Assembly: GCF_009827055.1 (NCBI RefSeq)
Contig: NZ_WUMK01000006.1
Location: 401,438 to 465,437 of the forward strand
Reading direction: 5' to 3'
Source of the DNA: Shinella kummerowiae
GTDB taxonomy: Bacteria > Pseudomonadota > Alphaproteobacteria > Rhizobiales > Rhizobiaceae
DNA length: 64,000 bases
Shown here piece by piece: positions 1 to 8,388 of the stretch. Made by a program: the position numbers and the translations under genes. Each line of letters begins with the position of its first letter. Positions within the stretch are counted from its first letter, which is position 1. The notes beneath the pieces are model-generated. The model made no database searches. It was not told the origin of the DNA and was given only the letters and a program-made list of their open reading frames with translations.

Positions 1-586
1 ACCGCTCGGCAAAGGCAGAAAGCCCGCTGACGCGGATATGCATGTCGTCCAGCACCGCGCTCACCATGGCCGTCGCGCGAAAATCCGGCGAGGCGATGTT
101 CACGCCGCACCTGCTGTCACCCAGCACCGCATCACAGCGATGCCCGTAGATGCGCCCGCGCACCTGGTCGAGCGCATGCGTCAAACGCCGCAGTTCCGCG
201 CGAAAAAGCCCGCCCTCGCGCCGTACCTCGCCAAGTTCGGCGGTGCGCAGCAGCAGCCACTGCGATGGATCCTGCCAGTTGACCGTATAGGCCTCGACCT
301 TCGCCCCGTCGTAACGCCCGGCCGAAAGGTCCTCCATGCGGATCGCCTCGGCGGAAAAACCACCGGACACATCGCCGCCCTCGGCGGAAAGCCCGCCCTT
401 GTCCTCGACCTCGCTTCCCTCGAAACCGCTCGCCGCCAGATAGTCCATCCCGCCAAAGGAGAGATTGCGGTCGTGATCGGTAAAACCCATCACCGCGCCA
501 TCGCGCCGCGTCACCTTCCAGGCGTGGCAGAGCGTCGTCACCCCGCCATCGAGATGGGCCTGCAAGCCGGCCGGTATGGTCCTCAT
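1..586 (-). CDS. DUF2163 GTA tail protein (gp13-like), 3' end cut by window
   Basis: The frame is open from the ATG at 586 to the window edge, about 195 codons without a stop, so the C-terminus is missing. The protein opens MRTIPAGLQAHLDGG and carries the Cys-containing block GHRCDAVLGDSRCGV near residues 145-160, both typical of DUF2163 proteins (RcGTA gp13, a tail hub/baseplate component). Its ATG overlaps the stop of the DUF2460 gene in an ATGA junction, so the two are translationally coupled. In known GTA clusters an NlpC/P60 peptidase and a host-specificity protein follow; they would lie beyond the left edge. Family assignment is recognition from the sequence; the tail role is inferred from gene order. 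Confidence 0.85.
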   Translation of the reverse strand, partial: MRTIPAGLQAHLDGGVTTLCHAWKVTRRDGAVMGFTDHDRNLSFGGMDYLAASGFEGSEVEDKGGLSAEGGDVSGGFSAEAIRMEDLSAGRYDGAKVEAYTVNWQDPSQWLLLRTAELGEVRREGGLFRAELRRLTHALDQVRGRIYGHRCDAVLGDSRCGVNIASPDFRATAMVSAVLDDMHIRVSGLSAFAER

Positions 587-1221
587 GGCTTGATCTCCAC
601 CAGCGGAATGGAGGGGATGCGGCCGGCGTTGAATTGCGCCAGGTCGATATCGATCCGGTCCGTGTCGAAACGCACCGGCACGTCAAATTCGAAGCCGGCG
701 CGGATGATGCCCGAGGCGGGTATCTTGCCCGGCTTGAAGGTCACGGTTCCAAGCACCGGATCCACCGTGAAATCCGCTGGCGGCACCGCGCTCCCCGCCA
801 CGGAAACGACCACCGTCGCCGCCAAAGGCTTTTCGATCACCCGCACGGTTTCGCCGCCCGCATCCGCATAGCGTTTTACCAGCTGGAACACCGCCGTCAC
901 CCCGTTTCCGGTACCGATGATCTGATCGCCGACACCAATGGCGGCACCCGGCGCACAGGATTTGTGATCCACCGGATCGCGAAAGCGGAACCCGTAAAAC
1001 TGCCCCGCCCGCGCCTCGAAAAAGGCGAGCACGGCATAAAGGTCCTCGACCGAGCGCACGCCGGAACCGGCGTCATAGCGCCGCCGCGCATCCTGCCAGC
1101 GCCGGTTGCGGTTTTCCCGTCCGTTGGAAAGGCTGACGATATCCGTCCGCCGCACCGGGCCGCCGCTGGTGCCGAGCGCCACGCGCAGCGGAAACCGCAC
1201 CTCGTGAAATCCTGCCGCCAT
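583..1221 (-). CDS. DUF2460 GTA tail protein (gp12-like)
   Basis: 212 aa. It begins MAAGFHEVRFPLRVALGTSGGPVRRTDIV and contains GRENRNRRW and a central stretch describing a field with 'FYGFRFRDPVDHKS', all hallmarks of the DUF2460/TIGR02217 family (RcGTA gp12, distal tail protein). The length is normal for the family. It lies 9 bp downstream of the tape measure gene and overlaps the DUF2163 gene by 4 bp. The product should join the tail tube to the hub. Family call is confident; the structural role is from homologous GTA particles. Confidence 0.9.
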   Translation of the reverse strand: MAAGFHEVRFPLRVALGTSGGPVRRTDIVSLSNGRENRNRRWQDARRRYDAGSGVRSVEDLYAVLAFFEARAGQFYGFRFRDPVDHKSCAPGAAIGVGDQIIGTGNGVTAVFQLVKRYADAGGETVRVIEKPLAATVVVSVAGSAVPPADFTVDPVLGTVTFKPGKIPASGIIRAGFEFDVPVRFDTDRIDIDLAQFNAGRIPSIPLVEIKP

Positions 1222-1230
1222 GTCCGGTCC

Positions 1231-1866
1231 TCACAAGCTGCGCTGGCCACGCCCGACAGCGCGGGTCAGCATGGCTGCAATCTGGCCCTCGGACTTGCGG
1301 AAACTCGCGGCGTCCTGTGCCGTCACGTTGAAGACGATGCGCGGCCCGCTGCCACCATCGGCCGCCGCCACGCCGAGCGCGTCGTCCGGCCCGCGCTGCA
1401 AGGGCTGGATCGCCTCCGCCCCCGCCTCGCCCATCAATCCGACGCCACCGCCGCTGCCGAAATAGGTCGGTGCTGCGACCACGCCACCCTTGGCGAAGGG
1501 CGTGACGCCACTTCCGGCAAACAGGGAAAGACCACCCATGCCGACAGACAGACCGCCACCAGCAGAGGCACCAGCGGCACCGCCGGAGAACATGGATGTG
1601 GCACCGCCGAGCAAGCCGGAAATGCCGGAGGTCAAAAGCCCCTGAAGCGGCTTCAGCCCGACCGAAAGCGCAATATCGCTCATGCGCAGCGCAAGACCGC
1701 GCAGCACACTATCCAGTCCCTTGCCATCCACCACCGCGCCCTTGAGCGCACTCGTCAGCGCGGCACCAAAGGAGCGCGACCGCAGGTCCAGATCGTCGAG
1801 GATCGTCGAAAGCTGTTCGGCATCCTGCAGCGTGCCGGAAAAAGGTTTGTCCCCTGCATCCGCCAT
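1231..1866 (-). CDS. Short tail tape measure protein (GTA gp11-like)
   Basis: 211 aa. The N-terminal part (residues 10-60, TILDDLDLRSRSFGAAL) is helical, followed by a Gly/Ala-rich hydrophobic centre (about residues 75-125) and a C-terminal 'EAGAEAIQPLQRG' block that recurs in short tape-measure proteins of GTAs and lambdoid phages. Tape measures set tail length; 211 aa is very short compared with phage homologues and fits the short tail of GTA particles. It is in the correct place, between the gp10.1-type chaperone and DUF2460. No catalytic motif is expected or seen. Confidence 0.85.
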   Translation of the reverse strand: MADAGDKPFSGTLQDAEQLSTILDDLDLRSRSFGAALTSALKGAVVDGKGLDSVLRGLALRMSDIALSVGLKPLQGLLTSGISGLLGGATSMFSGGAAGASAGGGLSVGMGGLSLFAGSGVTPFAKGGVVAAPTYFGSGGGVGLMGEAGAEAIQPLQRGPDDALGVAAADGGSGPRIVFNVTAQDAASFRKSEGQIAAMLTRAVGRGQRSL

Positions 1867-1869
1867 GGT

Positions 1870-2088
1870 TCACTCCTTGTCATCGGAAAACGTGTCATCG
1901 GGAAAGGCGCGCATCAGCGCGTCGAAGGCTTGGCGACCCGGCGCCACCGGAGACGGCCGGATGAGACCCAGCGCATAGCCGAGCTCGCGCGGCGTCAGCG
2001 CCCAGAAATCCTTTGCAGGAAGCCGCATGCGGCAGAGGCCGGCATGAAGCGCCGCTTCCCAGGGGAAGGCCGGCGCTTCGCCGCTCAC
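1870..2088 (-). CDS. Small phage tail assembly protein (rcc01693 family, gp10.1-like)
   Basis: 72 aa. The sequence PFPWEAALHAGLCRMRL followed by FWALTPRELGYALG matches the short TIGR02216/rcc01693 family found only in GTA-type clusters between the gp10 and tape measure genes. It probably acts as a tail assembly chaperone. The ATG overlaps the stop of the upstream gp10 gene (ATGA) and its own stop is 3 bp before the tape measure start, so it is part of a tightly coupled translation unit. Confidence 0.8.
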   Translation of the reverse strand: MSGEAPAFPWEAALHAGLCRMRLPAKDFWALTPRELGYALGLIRPSPVAPGRQAFDALMRAFPDDTFSDDKE

Positions 2089-2447
2089 GCCGGATGCGGC
2101 GGCGGAGGGTTTTGCGCATCCGCCTCGCCGCCCGCGCCGAACGTCGCCTCAAGCAAAGCGGCGGCGATCCGCGCAAAACCCGCCAGCCCGTCGGCCACCG
2201 CCATGCCGGCGACGTCCTCGTCGGTCAGCAGGTTGCCGCCGCCGCGCAGCCCCGCGCCGATGATGCGGATCAGGTCGTCAGCCTTCAACCGGCCGATGGA
2301 AAACCGCTCGGCAAGCCCCGCCAGGCTGTCGACGGCGAACGCCGTCTCCAGTTCGGCCAGCGCGCCGAGCGTCAGGCACAGCACGCGGCGCTCGCCGTCG
2401 AAGATGCCCTCGATCTCGCCGCGGTGCCGGTTCGCCCGCGCGCCCAT
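2085..2447 (-). CDS. GTA gp10-like tail protein
   Basis: 120 aa from the ATG at 2447, which shares a base with the stop of the major tail gene (TGATG); a GTG one codon upstream is the alternative start. The sequence MGARANRHRGEIEGIFDGERRVLCLTLG, then LAELETAF, is characteristic of the GTA-gp10/GTA_TIM family, used together with the major tail protein in tail assembly. The C-terminus is proline-rich and probably disordered (NPPPPHPA). Position and overlaps agree with the canonical GTA order. Confidence 0.85.
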   Translation of the reverse strand: MGARANRHRGEIEGIFDGERRVLCLTLGALAELETAFAVDSLAGLAERFSIGRLKADDLIRIIGAGLRGGGNLLTDEDVAGMAVADGLAGFARIAAALLEATFGAGGEADAQNPPPPHPA

Positions 2448-2854
2448 CACAGCGCCTCGAAGACAAGCTGCCCGGCCGATTCCAGCGCGATCTCGAACAC
2501 GACCTCGCCATCATGGGCGCCGGAATATTCGAGGGCCGCAATCTGGAACGGCCCGGACACCGTGCCGAAATTCGGAATGACGAGCTGCCAGTCGACGATC
2601 GTTCCGGCGAAGAACAGCGAGCGCACCAGTGTATCCGAGGTCTGGTCCTTGAAAATCCCGGTGCCGCTCACCGCCGCGCGCTGCACGCCGGCGCCGCCCA
2701 GCAATTCCCGCCAGCGCCCCGCCGAATCGCCGTCCGTCACATCGACGAGCTGGGCATTGAACGACAGCCGCTTCGATCGCAGCCCCGCAACCGTCGTAAA
2801 ACTCGCTCCATTGTCGACCTTGAGCAGCAGGTCACGCCCCTTCTGTGCCACCAT
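2447..2854 (-). CDS. Phage major tail protein, TP901-1/GTA gp9 family
   Basis: 135 aa. MVAQKGRDLLLKVDNG at the start and 'TVAGLRSKRLSFNAQLVDVTD' and 'SGTGIFKDQTSD' further on are typical of the TP901-1 family major tail tube protein (RcGTA gp9), which polymerises into the tail tube. Length is normal. A good ribosome binding site (GGAAAGGAT type) precedes the ATG. It is separated from the DUF3168 gene by 27 bp, the largest gap in this part of the cluster, and overlaps the next gene by one base. Confidence 0.88.
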   Translation of the reverse strand: MVAQKGRDLLLKVDNGASFTTVAGLRSKRLSFNAQLVDVTDGDSAGRWRELLGGAGVQRAAVSGTGIFKDQTSDTLVRSLFFAGTIVDWQLVIPNFGTVSGPFQIAALEYSGAHDGEVVFEIALESAGQLVFEAL

Positions 2855-2881
2855 GGCGAAATCCTTTCCGTGAGATTGAGG

Positions 2882-3289
2882 TTAGCTGTCCGGCTCCGTC
2901 ACCGCCCGGAACCGCATGTCCGCCCGGTGGAAACGGGACTTCCCGTCGCGCCGGAGCTGGGTATCGCTATGAAAGAGCAGCACGAGGTGATGGCCGGAAA
3001 GCGTGAGCGCCGCATCGTGCAGCGCCATCCGCACCGCCGCGGCGATCGCCTGCACCTGCCTGTGTCCCGCCGCCTCGGACCAGGCCTCCAACGTGACGGT
3101 GTGTTCCTCGCCCGGCTCGCTCGCCGTCGAATGATCCAGACTGTCGATGCCGGCGATCACCACCAGCGGCGCGGCCGCTTCGGAGAGCCGGCGGTCCGTG
3201 ATGCCGTTCACGCCGACAAGCGCCGTCAACGCTGCGTCCCCCGAAAGCCGGGCAAAGATCGCCTTCTGCAGGGCGGAAGCCGCGCTCAT
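2882..3289 (-). CDS. DUF3168 tail terminator-like protein (GTA gp8-like)
   Basis: 135 aa. The start MSAASALQKAIFARLSGDAALTALVG and the later 'TVTLEAWSEAAGHRQVQAIAAAVR' are diagnostic of DUF3168, the GTA/phage tail terminator family. The ATG overlaps the stop of the head-closure gene (ATGA). It should sit at the head-tail interface and stop tail tube growth. The assignment rests on the N-terminal motif and cluster position. Confidence 0.88.
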   Translation of the reverse strand: MSAASALQKAIFARLSGDAALTALVGVNGITDRRLSEAAAPLVVIAGIDSLDHSTASEPGEEHTVTLEAWSEAAGHRQVQAIAAAVRMALHDAALTLSGHHLVLLFHSDTQLRRDGKSRFHRADMRFRAVTEPDS

Positions 3290-3618
3290 GACTTGATCTC
3301 CTCGCAGTCGCAGAGCACATAGCGCCCCGCCTCGTCCGGATCGCGGAACGCACGGATTGCAAAAAGTCGCGCCCCCTTGCGCAGCCGCATGCCGCCAACG
3401 AGATCATCTCGCCAGCGCAGCCAGATGCGGTGCGTCACCGTCACCGGCACAGCGCCCGCCGCCTCGTCCGCCTTGGCAACGACCGGCTCGATGCGCGCCC
3501 ACAGCGACGCCAGCGCAGAAAAACTCCGCGTCACGCCGCCCTGCCCGTCCGGCACGTCGACCGGCCGCTCCAGCACAAGCCGCACCGAAAGCCGGCCGGG
3601 ATCGATGATCCGCGCCAT
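3286..3618 (-). CDS. Phage head closure protein (GTA gp7-like)
   Basis: 110 aa from the ATG at 3618, chosen because it shares a base with the stop of the connector gene (TGATG); an in-frame ATG six codons upstream is less likely. The sequence DPGRLSVRLVLERPVDVPDGQGG, then 'LWARIEP' and 'THRIWLRWRDDL', is the usual layout of the head-tail adaptor/head closure family (SPP1 gp16-like, HK97 gp7-like). It is one of three small connector proteins encoded in a row here. Confidence 0.88.
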   Translation of the reverse strand: MARIIDPGRLSVRLVLERPVDVPDGQGGVTRSFSALASLWARIEPVVAKADEAAGAVPVTVTHRIWLRWRDDLVGGMRLRKGARLFAIRAFRDPDEAGRYVLCDCEEIKS

Positions 3619-4187
3619 CAGAGCCTCCGCATGCAATGGGGGGCGATCAGCCGGTCGTAGCCCTGCGGCACCGCGCCCGGCTGCTCGTCGAGAGAAAGCA
3701 CGCCCCGCAGTTCGAACATCGCCGCGACATGCAGCAGCAGCGCGCGCTTCAGCGTGTCCGGCACATCCGCGCCGCTCTCGCCGAAGCCGGCCGTGAAATC
3801 GATCTCGATGCCGTTGAGCGCCCGCATCGTCGCCGGCCGCTCGGGCAGGATCAGCCGGGCCGGCCGCGCCGCGCCATCCAGCAGGTATCCAGCCACATCC
3901 GCCGCGACGGGATCGCCCAGCGCATCGTAAACCGTCACCGTTTCAATGGTTTGCACCGGCCCCCTGGCAATCTGAGTCACCTTGTTCTCGGGCCAGTCGT
4001 CGAGATAGAGCCGCAACGGACGAACGATCAGGCAAAGCCCCGTCTGCCCTTCCAGATGGTCGCGCGCCGTGCGGATCAGCGCCGACAGCAGCGCATCTTC
4101 GTCGCCCGTCTCGAGGCGCAAATGGGCCTTCGCCTCGGCAAGCGTGATCGGCTCCGCCAGCGGCGGCAACAGTTCGGCGATGGTCAT
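3618..4187 (-). CDS. Head-tail connector protein (GTA gp6-like)
   Basis: 189 aa. It begins MTIAELLPPLAEPITLAEAKAHLRL, and 'ALIRTARDHLEGQTG' follows: the signature of the phage gp6-like head-tail connector family (about 180-200 aa in GTAs). The product forms the ring below the portal. It is the first gene after a 319-bp repeat-containing gap that separates it from the capsid gene, and is translationally coupled to the head closure gene. Confidence 0.88.
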   Translation of the reverse strand: MTIAELLPPLAEPITLAEAKAHLRLETGDEDALLSALIRTARDHLEGQTGLCLIVRPLRLYLDDWPENKVTQIARGPVQTIETVTVYDALGDPVAADVAGYLLDGAARPARLILPERPATMRALNGIEIDFTAGFGESGADVPDTLKRALLLHVAAMFELRGVLSLDEQPGAVPQGYDRLIAPHCMRRL

Positions 4188-4506
4188 GATCGTCCTGTCC
4201 GATGGAGAAAGGGATGCGGGCGCGGCCGGGAGGAAAACCGCGCCCGCGGCACCAGCGGCAGGGAGCGGCCGCCGGTGCGAGGGGAAATGTGAAAACGCAA
4301 AAAAGAGCCTCGACCTTGCAGTCGAGCACCTACCTCCCCCTTGAGGGGGGAGGTCGCCGCGGAGCGGCGGGTGGGGGTGATCCCATCCGCACCATCGTCA
4401 CTTATCGAGAGGCTGCGTCACCCCACCCCGGAGCTTCGCTCCGACCCTCCCCCTCAAGGGGAGGGTAACGTGCTGCGTACGATCCAACCCCTGAAGTGAG
4501 GAAACC
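4188..4506. repeat. Gene-free gap with RIME-like palindromic repeats
   Basis: This 319-bp gap inside the GTA cluster has no convincing ORF. It contains two palindromic blocks: one around 4329-4378 (CTACCTCCCCCTTGAGGGG and a GGCGGGTGGGGGTGATCC tail) and one around 4421-4468 (CACCCCACCCCGGAGCTTCG and CCCTCCCCCTCAAGGGGAGG). They are roughly in opposite orientation and could form a large cruciform or RNA hairpin between the capsid and connector genes. They look like the intergenic mosaic repeats of rhizobia. A processing or partial termination role that adjusts capsid against connector levels is possible but not shown. Confidence 0.6.
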
Positions 4507-5757
4507 TCAGCTCGCCGCGAACTTCACCAGCTTGATCGCCTCGAAGTTCTGCACCCCGCCGCCGACGCGCTTGGTCGTGTAGAACAGCACGTAGGGTTTT
4601 GCGGAATACGGGTCGCGCAGCACGCGCACGCCGGTGCGGTCGACGACGAGATAGCCGGAGCGGAAATCACCGAAGGCGATCGAAAAGCTGTCGGCGGCGA
4701 CGTCCGGCATGTCCTCGGCTTCGGCGATGGCAAAGCCGAGCAGCGACGCCGGCTGGCCGGCTGAAGCCGGCGGGCGCCACAGGTAGTTGCCGTCGGCATC
4801 CTTGAACTTGCGGATCGCCCCTTGCGTCTTGCGGTTCATCACGAAGGTGCCGTTCTGCCGGTGCCCGGCCTTCAGCGCATAGATCGTGTCGAACAGCGTG
4901 TCGGACGGGTTGCTCGCCTTGAAGGCGCCGGCGGCACCGGTGGCGATGTAGCCGATATTGCCCCAGCTCCAGCTCGCCTCGGCGACGTTGGTATAGCTGA
5001 GAAAACCCTTCGGCTTGTTGATGCCGTCGCCGGAGACGAACGCGGTGCCCTCCTGCTCGCCGAAGACGATGTCGATCTCCGAGGCGATCCAGCTTTCCAC
5101 ATCCACCGCCGCATCGTCGAGCAGAGCCGGGGTCGCGGCCGGCATGGCGTAGAGTTCCATGGTCGGGAAGGAGAGTTCGGCAAGCTGCGCATTGCCGGTC
5201 TGCGGGCGTGCCGCGGTTTCCGCCACCCAGCCCGCCGCCATGCCGGTCGTCGCAAACGGCTTCTTCAGCACCGTGCCGGACACCTGGCGCACGGTCGCAA
5301 GCGCGCGGATCGGCGAGGCGGCGGACAGTCGGCGGCCAATTTCCGTGTCGGTTTCCGGCGGCACGAGGTAACCGCCGTCGGCCGCAGAGCCCACCGACAT
5401 GGCCTTGCCCTCCAGCGCCCGCAGGGCCCCGTCGTCGCCGCGGCGCATATAGGCGGAGAAGGCCGCCTTGTGTTCGGCAACCTCGAGACTGCCGTCGCCA
5501 CTGCCGCCGAGTGCCGGGCGCGCCTTCTTCAGCGCCAGCTGGTCGAGCACCCGCTTCTGTTCGTCCATCGCGCGGTTGATGCGGTCCACCTTGTCGCGCG
5601 TCACCACGTCGGCGGTCATCTTCTGCTCGATTTCGCCGAGCCGGCGCTCGTTCGTCTCCTTGAAGGCCTCGAAGGCCTCCATGAAGTCGTCGAAGGCAGC
5701 GGTCATGGTTTCCGGCACGGCCTTGATTTCCGGCGCGGTCTTCTGGATCTCCGTCAT
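4507..5757 (-). CDS. Major capsid protein, HK97 fold (GTA gp5-like)
   Basis: 416 aa from the ATG at 5757, supported by GGAGA about 9 bp upstream; in-frame codons further upstream overlap the protease gene. Residues about 15-80 form a charged helical region (AFDDFMEAFEAFKETNERRLG), the delta/scaffold domain removed by the prohead protease. The HK97 fold then starts at 'SVGSAADGGYLVPPETDTEIGRRL'. The C-terminal 'YLVVDRTGVRVLRDPYSAKPYVLFYTTKRVGGGVQN' is classic for phage capsid TIGR01554. Length is normal for GTA capsids. Confidence 0.95.
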   Translation of the reverse strand: MTEIQKTAPEIKAVPETMTAAFDDFMEAFEAFKETNERRLGEIEQKMTADVVTRDKVDRINRAMDEQKRVLDQLALKKARPALGGSGDGSLEVAEHKAAFSAYMRRGDDGALRALEGKAMSVGSAADGGYLVPPETDTEIGRRLSAASPIRALATVRQVSGTVLKKPFATTGMAAGWVAETAARPQTGNAQLAELSFPTMELYAMPAATPALLDDAAVDVESWIASEIDIVFGEQEGTAFVSGDGINKPKGFLSYTNVAEASWSWGNIGYIATGAAGAFKASNPSDTLFDTIYALKAGHRQNGTFVMNRKTQGAIRKFKDADGNYLWRPPASAGQPASLLGFAIAEAEDMPDVAADSFSIAFGDFRSGYLVVDRTGVRVLRDPYSAKPYVLFYTTKRVGGGVQNFEAIKLVKFAAS

Positions 5758-5771
5758 GCTTGTCGTCTCCG

Positions 5772-6329
5772 TTAGCGTTTCATCATCCGGGCTGCCCGGC
5801 GCATGGTGCGCACGAGCTCCGTTTCCCGGTCGCGGAACCACCGCGCATTCTTCACGTTCGACACCCGCGCCGAGGGCAGCATGGGGAAGGTGACGATCGA
5901 GATTTCCCACAGGTCCGCCTCCAGGATGCGGCGCACGCCGCTTGCCCGGTCGGTCTTCGAACGCACCGTCTGGAAGCCGATGGAAAGCCCGTCGAGCGCG
6001 CCTGACTTCATGAGGTTGAGCACTTCGCGGGCCCTCGTCACGCCGGGCGACAGCACGCCCTCGACATAGAGGCCGCGCGCATCCTCGCGGATCGCCCGCC
6101 AGCGACCGATCGGCTCGGCCGGATCGTGCTGGAACAGCATGCGCACGCCAGCGGCGCCCCGCTTTTGCAGCGAGCGGACAAAGGCGCCGGGCGCGATTGC
6201 GTCCTTGCCGAGGTCCACCTCGCCGAACAGGCTGGCATAGCCGGAAAACACCCCGTCGCCCGAAACGCCCGACAGCGTCAGATCGGCATATTTCTTCGTC
6301 CGCCAGACCGGCAGGTCTTCGGTAATCAT
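5772..6329 (-). CDS. HK97 family prohead protease (GTA gp4-like)
   Basis: 185 aa. The catalytic pair expected for HK97 prohead proteases is visible: His68 in MLFQHDP and Ser116 in DGLSIGFQ. 'IAPGAFVRSL' and 'LWEISIVTFPMLPSARV' are further family landmarks. It cleaves the N-terminal scaffold domain of the capsid protein during head maturation. The gene stops 14 bp before the capsid start, as is usual. Nothing suggests loss of function. Confidence 0.93.
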   Translation of the reverse strand: MITEDLPVWRTKKYADLTLSGVSGDGVFSGYASLFGEVDLGKDAIAPGAFVRSLQKRGAAGVRMLFQHDPAEPIGRWRAIREDARGLYVEGVLSPGVTRAREVLNLMKSGALDGLSIGFQTVRSKTDRASGVRRILEADLWEISIVTFPMLPSARVSNVKNARWFRDRETELVRTMRRAARMMKR

Positions 6330-6379
6330 TGGTCTCTCCGATGATGTGAAAGGGGAGGATAGGCAGTCGCCAATGAGCC

Positions 6380-6465
6380 GTAGGCAGTAGGGTGTGGCGA
6401 GTGGCGGCGAGCGGAAGCCATCCCCGCCCCTACTGCCTACTGGCTACTGGCTACTGCCTATTGCC
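6380..6465. repeat. Inverted and tandem 'CTACTGCC/CTACTGG' repeats
   Basis: GTAGGCAGTAGGG at 6380-6392 is a perfect inverted copy of CCCTACTGCCTAC at 6428-6440. The second copy continues into short tandem units (CTACTGG, CTACTGG, CTACTGCC, TATTGCC) up to 6465, running into the 3' end of the small membrane protein gene. It lies between that gene and the protease gene, where it could form a long RNA hairpin. Similar CTACTGCC-rich repeats are common in rhizobial genomes, but its function is unknown. Confidence 0.6.
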
Positions 6466-6766
6466 TCATCCGCTCCGCCACCCGCGCCAGAACGCCGAGC
6501 CCCCACCAGGCCGAAAGGCTTGCCGCCGCCGAGCCGGTCAGCAGCACCTCGGCCGACCCGAGATAGCCGGCGATGCCGAGCCGCACCGCAATCCACAGCC
6601 CCACCGGGCCACCGAAGACGAGGCCGCAGGCAAGGCCGGTAAAGAACCGGCTGGCCGCCTCGCGGCGGCTTTTCGGCAGCAGATAGATGAGGGAGACGGC
6701 GGCCCCTGCCGACGCTCCGAGCACACGGGCCGTCCACAGCCCGCCATCGTTTCCGAAGTCAGCCAT
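6458..6766 (-). CDS. Small membrane protein of the GTA cluster (DUF6107-like)
   Basis: 102 aa from the ATG at 6766 (in-frame codons upstream are not needed). Three hydrophobic segments are visible, about residues 12-28, 40-58 and 70-92, with a basic loop KSRREAASR between the first two. Small membrane proteins at this place, between portal and protease, are regular members of rhizobial GTA clusters and some databases list them as DUF6107; I am fairly but not fully sure of that label. A holin-like or assembly role is conceivable but there is no direct evidence. Confidence 0.7.
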   Translation of the reverse strand: MADFGNDGGLWTARVLGASAGAAVSLIYLLPKSRREAASRFFTGLACGLVFGGPVGLWIAVRLGIAGYLGSAEVLLTGSAAASLSAWWGLGVLARVAERMRQ

Positions 6767-7126
6767 TGTTAAGCCTTTCAGATTATTATGGAAATTCAGA
6801 ATGCCCAGCCACAGGCATGCAAAACCGCCGCCTCGTGCAGAGCCGGGCGGCGGCAATCCGCGAGTCTTTAGAGTCGCTTGCGCCCTTTTGCTCAAAAACA
6901 GAATCGGCCTCTTCACAACCGATTCCGAAGATCGGCAAGATGATTCAGCGAGGCCTCATAGAGCGCTGTTCTTTCGATCTTTTTTAACCCATCCCGCCTG
7001 AAGTCGCGGCCGTTTCAGACGATCTCGCAGCCCGGCGCTTGACGCATCCCCAGTGGTAAAAATAGGTGATGCAACCGTCATGATGACGGCCAGCAGTCCG
7101 CGGCCATCTGGCTCGGGCTGCGCCCA
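6767..7126. other. 360-bp gap between small membrane protein and portal genes
   Basis: No gene with a believable ribosome binding site was found on either strand. Two inverted repeats are visible: GAATCGG at 6901-6907 with CCGATTC at 6919-6925, and CCGTCATGATGACGG at 7075-7089. The stretch is less GC-rich around 6770-6800 and 6950-6980 than the neighbouring genes and may hold an internal promoter for the capsid-protease part of the cluster, but no clear promoter could be picked. Confidence 0.4.
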
Positions 7127-8287
7127 TCAGTAACCGACGGCCTGCCGCTTCTCGTCGTCGCTGAGAAACGCCGCAGCCCCCACCCGCGCCCACAGTTCGG
7201 ATCGTTCCGTCGAGAGCCCGCTCACCTGGTCGAGATCGGGCACCAGGCGCAGCGCCGTTTGCCCCTCTTCCGAAAACCAGGTCGCGAAGGACGCCGCCGT
7301 GCGGGTCACCAGCGGCAGCACGGTCAGCCGCCAGAAGGCCCGGTTGGCCTCCTGATAATTGGCATAGGTCGCATCGCCCGGAATGCCGATCAGCATGGGC
7401 GGCACACCGAAGGCGAGCGCGATGTCGCGCGCGGCACCATTCTTCGCCTCGACGAAATCCATTTCGCGGGGCGACAGCCCCATCGCCTTCCAGTCGAGCC
7501 CGCCTTCCAGCAGCATCGGCCGCCCGGCGCGCACCGCGCCGGAATAGCCCTCCTCCAGTTCCGCCTTCAGCCGGTCATACTGGTCGGGCGTCAGGTTGCC
7601 GCCCTCCTTCGGCTGGTAGACCAGCGCGCCGGAAGGCCGCGCCGAATTGTCGAGCAGCGCCTTGTTCCAGATCGCCGCCGCATTGGAGAGGTCGAGCGCC
7701 ATCGAAGCGGCCTCGAGCGGCGCAAAGCCCAGCCGGTCGTCAAGCGGATGGAACAGCCGCAGATGCAGGATCGCCTGCCCTTCGCCTACCCCGTCGCCGA
7801 CACCATGCCGGCGCACATGGTTGCCGGTGCGGTATTCATAGGCCTCCGGCCAGCCATCCCGCCCCTCGATGATCCGCACCCGGTCGGGCCGCAGCAGATG
7901 CAGCTCCCGCAACTCCTCCCCCACCCGCACGCCTTCGACGAAAGCGTTGCCGGACAGCAGGAGATGCCCGTACAGCGTCTCGAAAAAATCCATGCCCGCC
8001 ATGCGCCCGTTCGGCCGGGCGAGAAGGGCCAGCCGAAAATCCTCCGGCCGCTCGGTCTCGCCCTCATAGGCGAGCCAGGGCACCGAACCGGCGGCTTCCG
8101 CAATCATGCGCACCGCCCGATGTGCCACCGGGTTCCGCATGAACCCTTCGCGGGCAAGCGATGCATAGGCGCGGCTCGACCAGTGCGCCCGGCCCTCCGC
8201 CGTCAGGGTGAGCACACCCGAGGCCTTGGTTTCGGGCACGGCGGAAACCCCGGCGCGCCGCCAGGGCAGGAAAGATGAAAATCGCAT
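7127..8287 (-). CDS. Phage portal protein, HK97/GTA gp3 family
   Basis: 386 aa. Landmarks of the HK97 portal family are present in order: 'RNPVAHRAVRMIAEAAGSVPW' (residues about 50-72), 'GNAFVEGVRVGEELRELHLLRPDRVRI' (about 112-140), 'SARPSGALVYQ' (about 220) and 'AFGVPPMLIGIPGDATYANYQEANRAFWR' (about 290-320). The portal forms the dodecameric ring through which DNA is packaged. Length is normal. It follows two lysis-type genes that are not part of the canonical GTA order. Confidence 0.95.
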   Translation of the reverse strand: MRFSSFLPWRRAGVSAVPETKASGVLTLTAEGRAHWSSRAYASLAREGFMRNPVAHRAVRMIAEAAGSVPWLAYEGETERPEDFRLALLARPNGRMAGMDFFETLYGHLLLSGNAFVEGVRVGEELRELHLLRPDRVRIIEGRDGWPEAYEYRTGNHVRRHGVGDGVGEGQAILHLRLFHPLDDRLGFAPLEAASMALDLSNAAAIWNKALLDNSARPSGALVYQPKEGGNLTPDQYDRLKAELEEGYSGAVRAGRPMLLEGGLDWKAMGLSPREMDFVEAKNGAARDIALAFGVPPMLIGIPGDATYANYQEANRAFWRLTVLPLVTRTAASFATWFSEEGQTALRLVPDLDQVSGLSTERSELWARVGAAAFLSDDEKRQAVGY

Positions 8288-8388
8288 GAGTGCATCCTGT
8301 TTCAGCCCACCGTCGCGTCAGGCGCCGGTGAGCGGGGAAAGATCAGGCCGTGACTATTTGTGAAGCGCCGAAAACAGGTCTTCGCGCG

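Noticed and set aside
6901..6925. GAATCGG/CCGATTC hairpin as a terminator
   Set aside because: 11-nt loop, no U tract and no gene ending beside it on the right strand.
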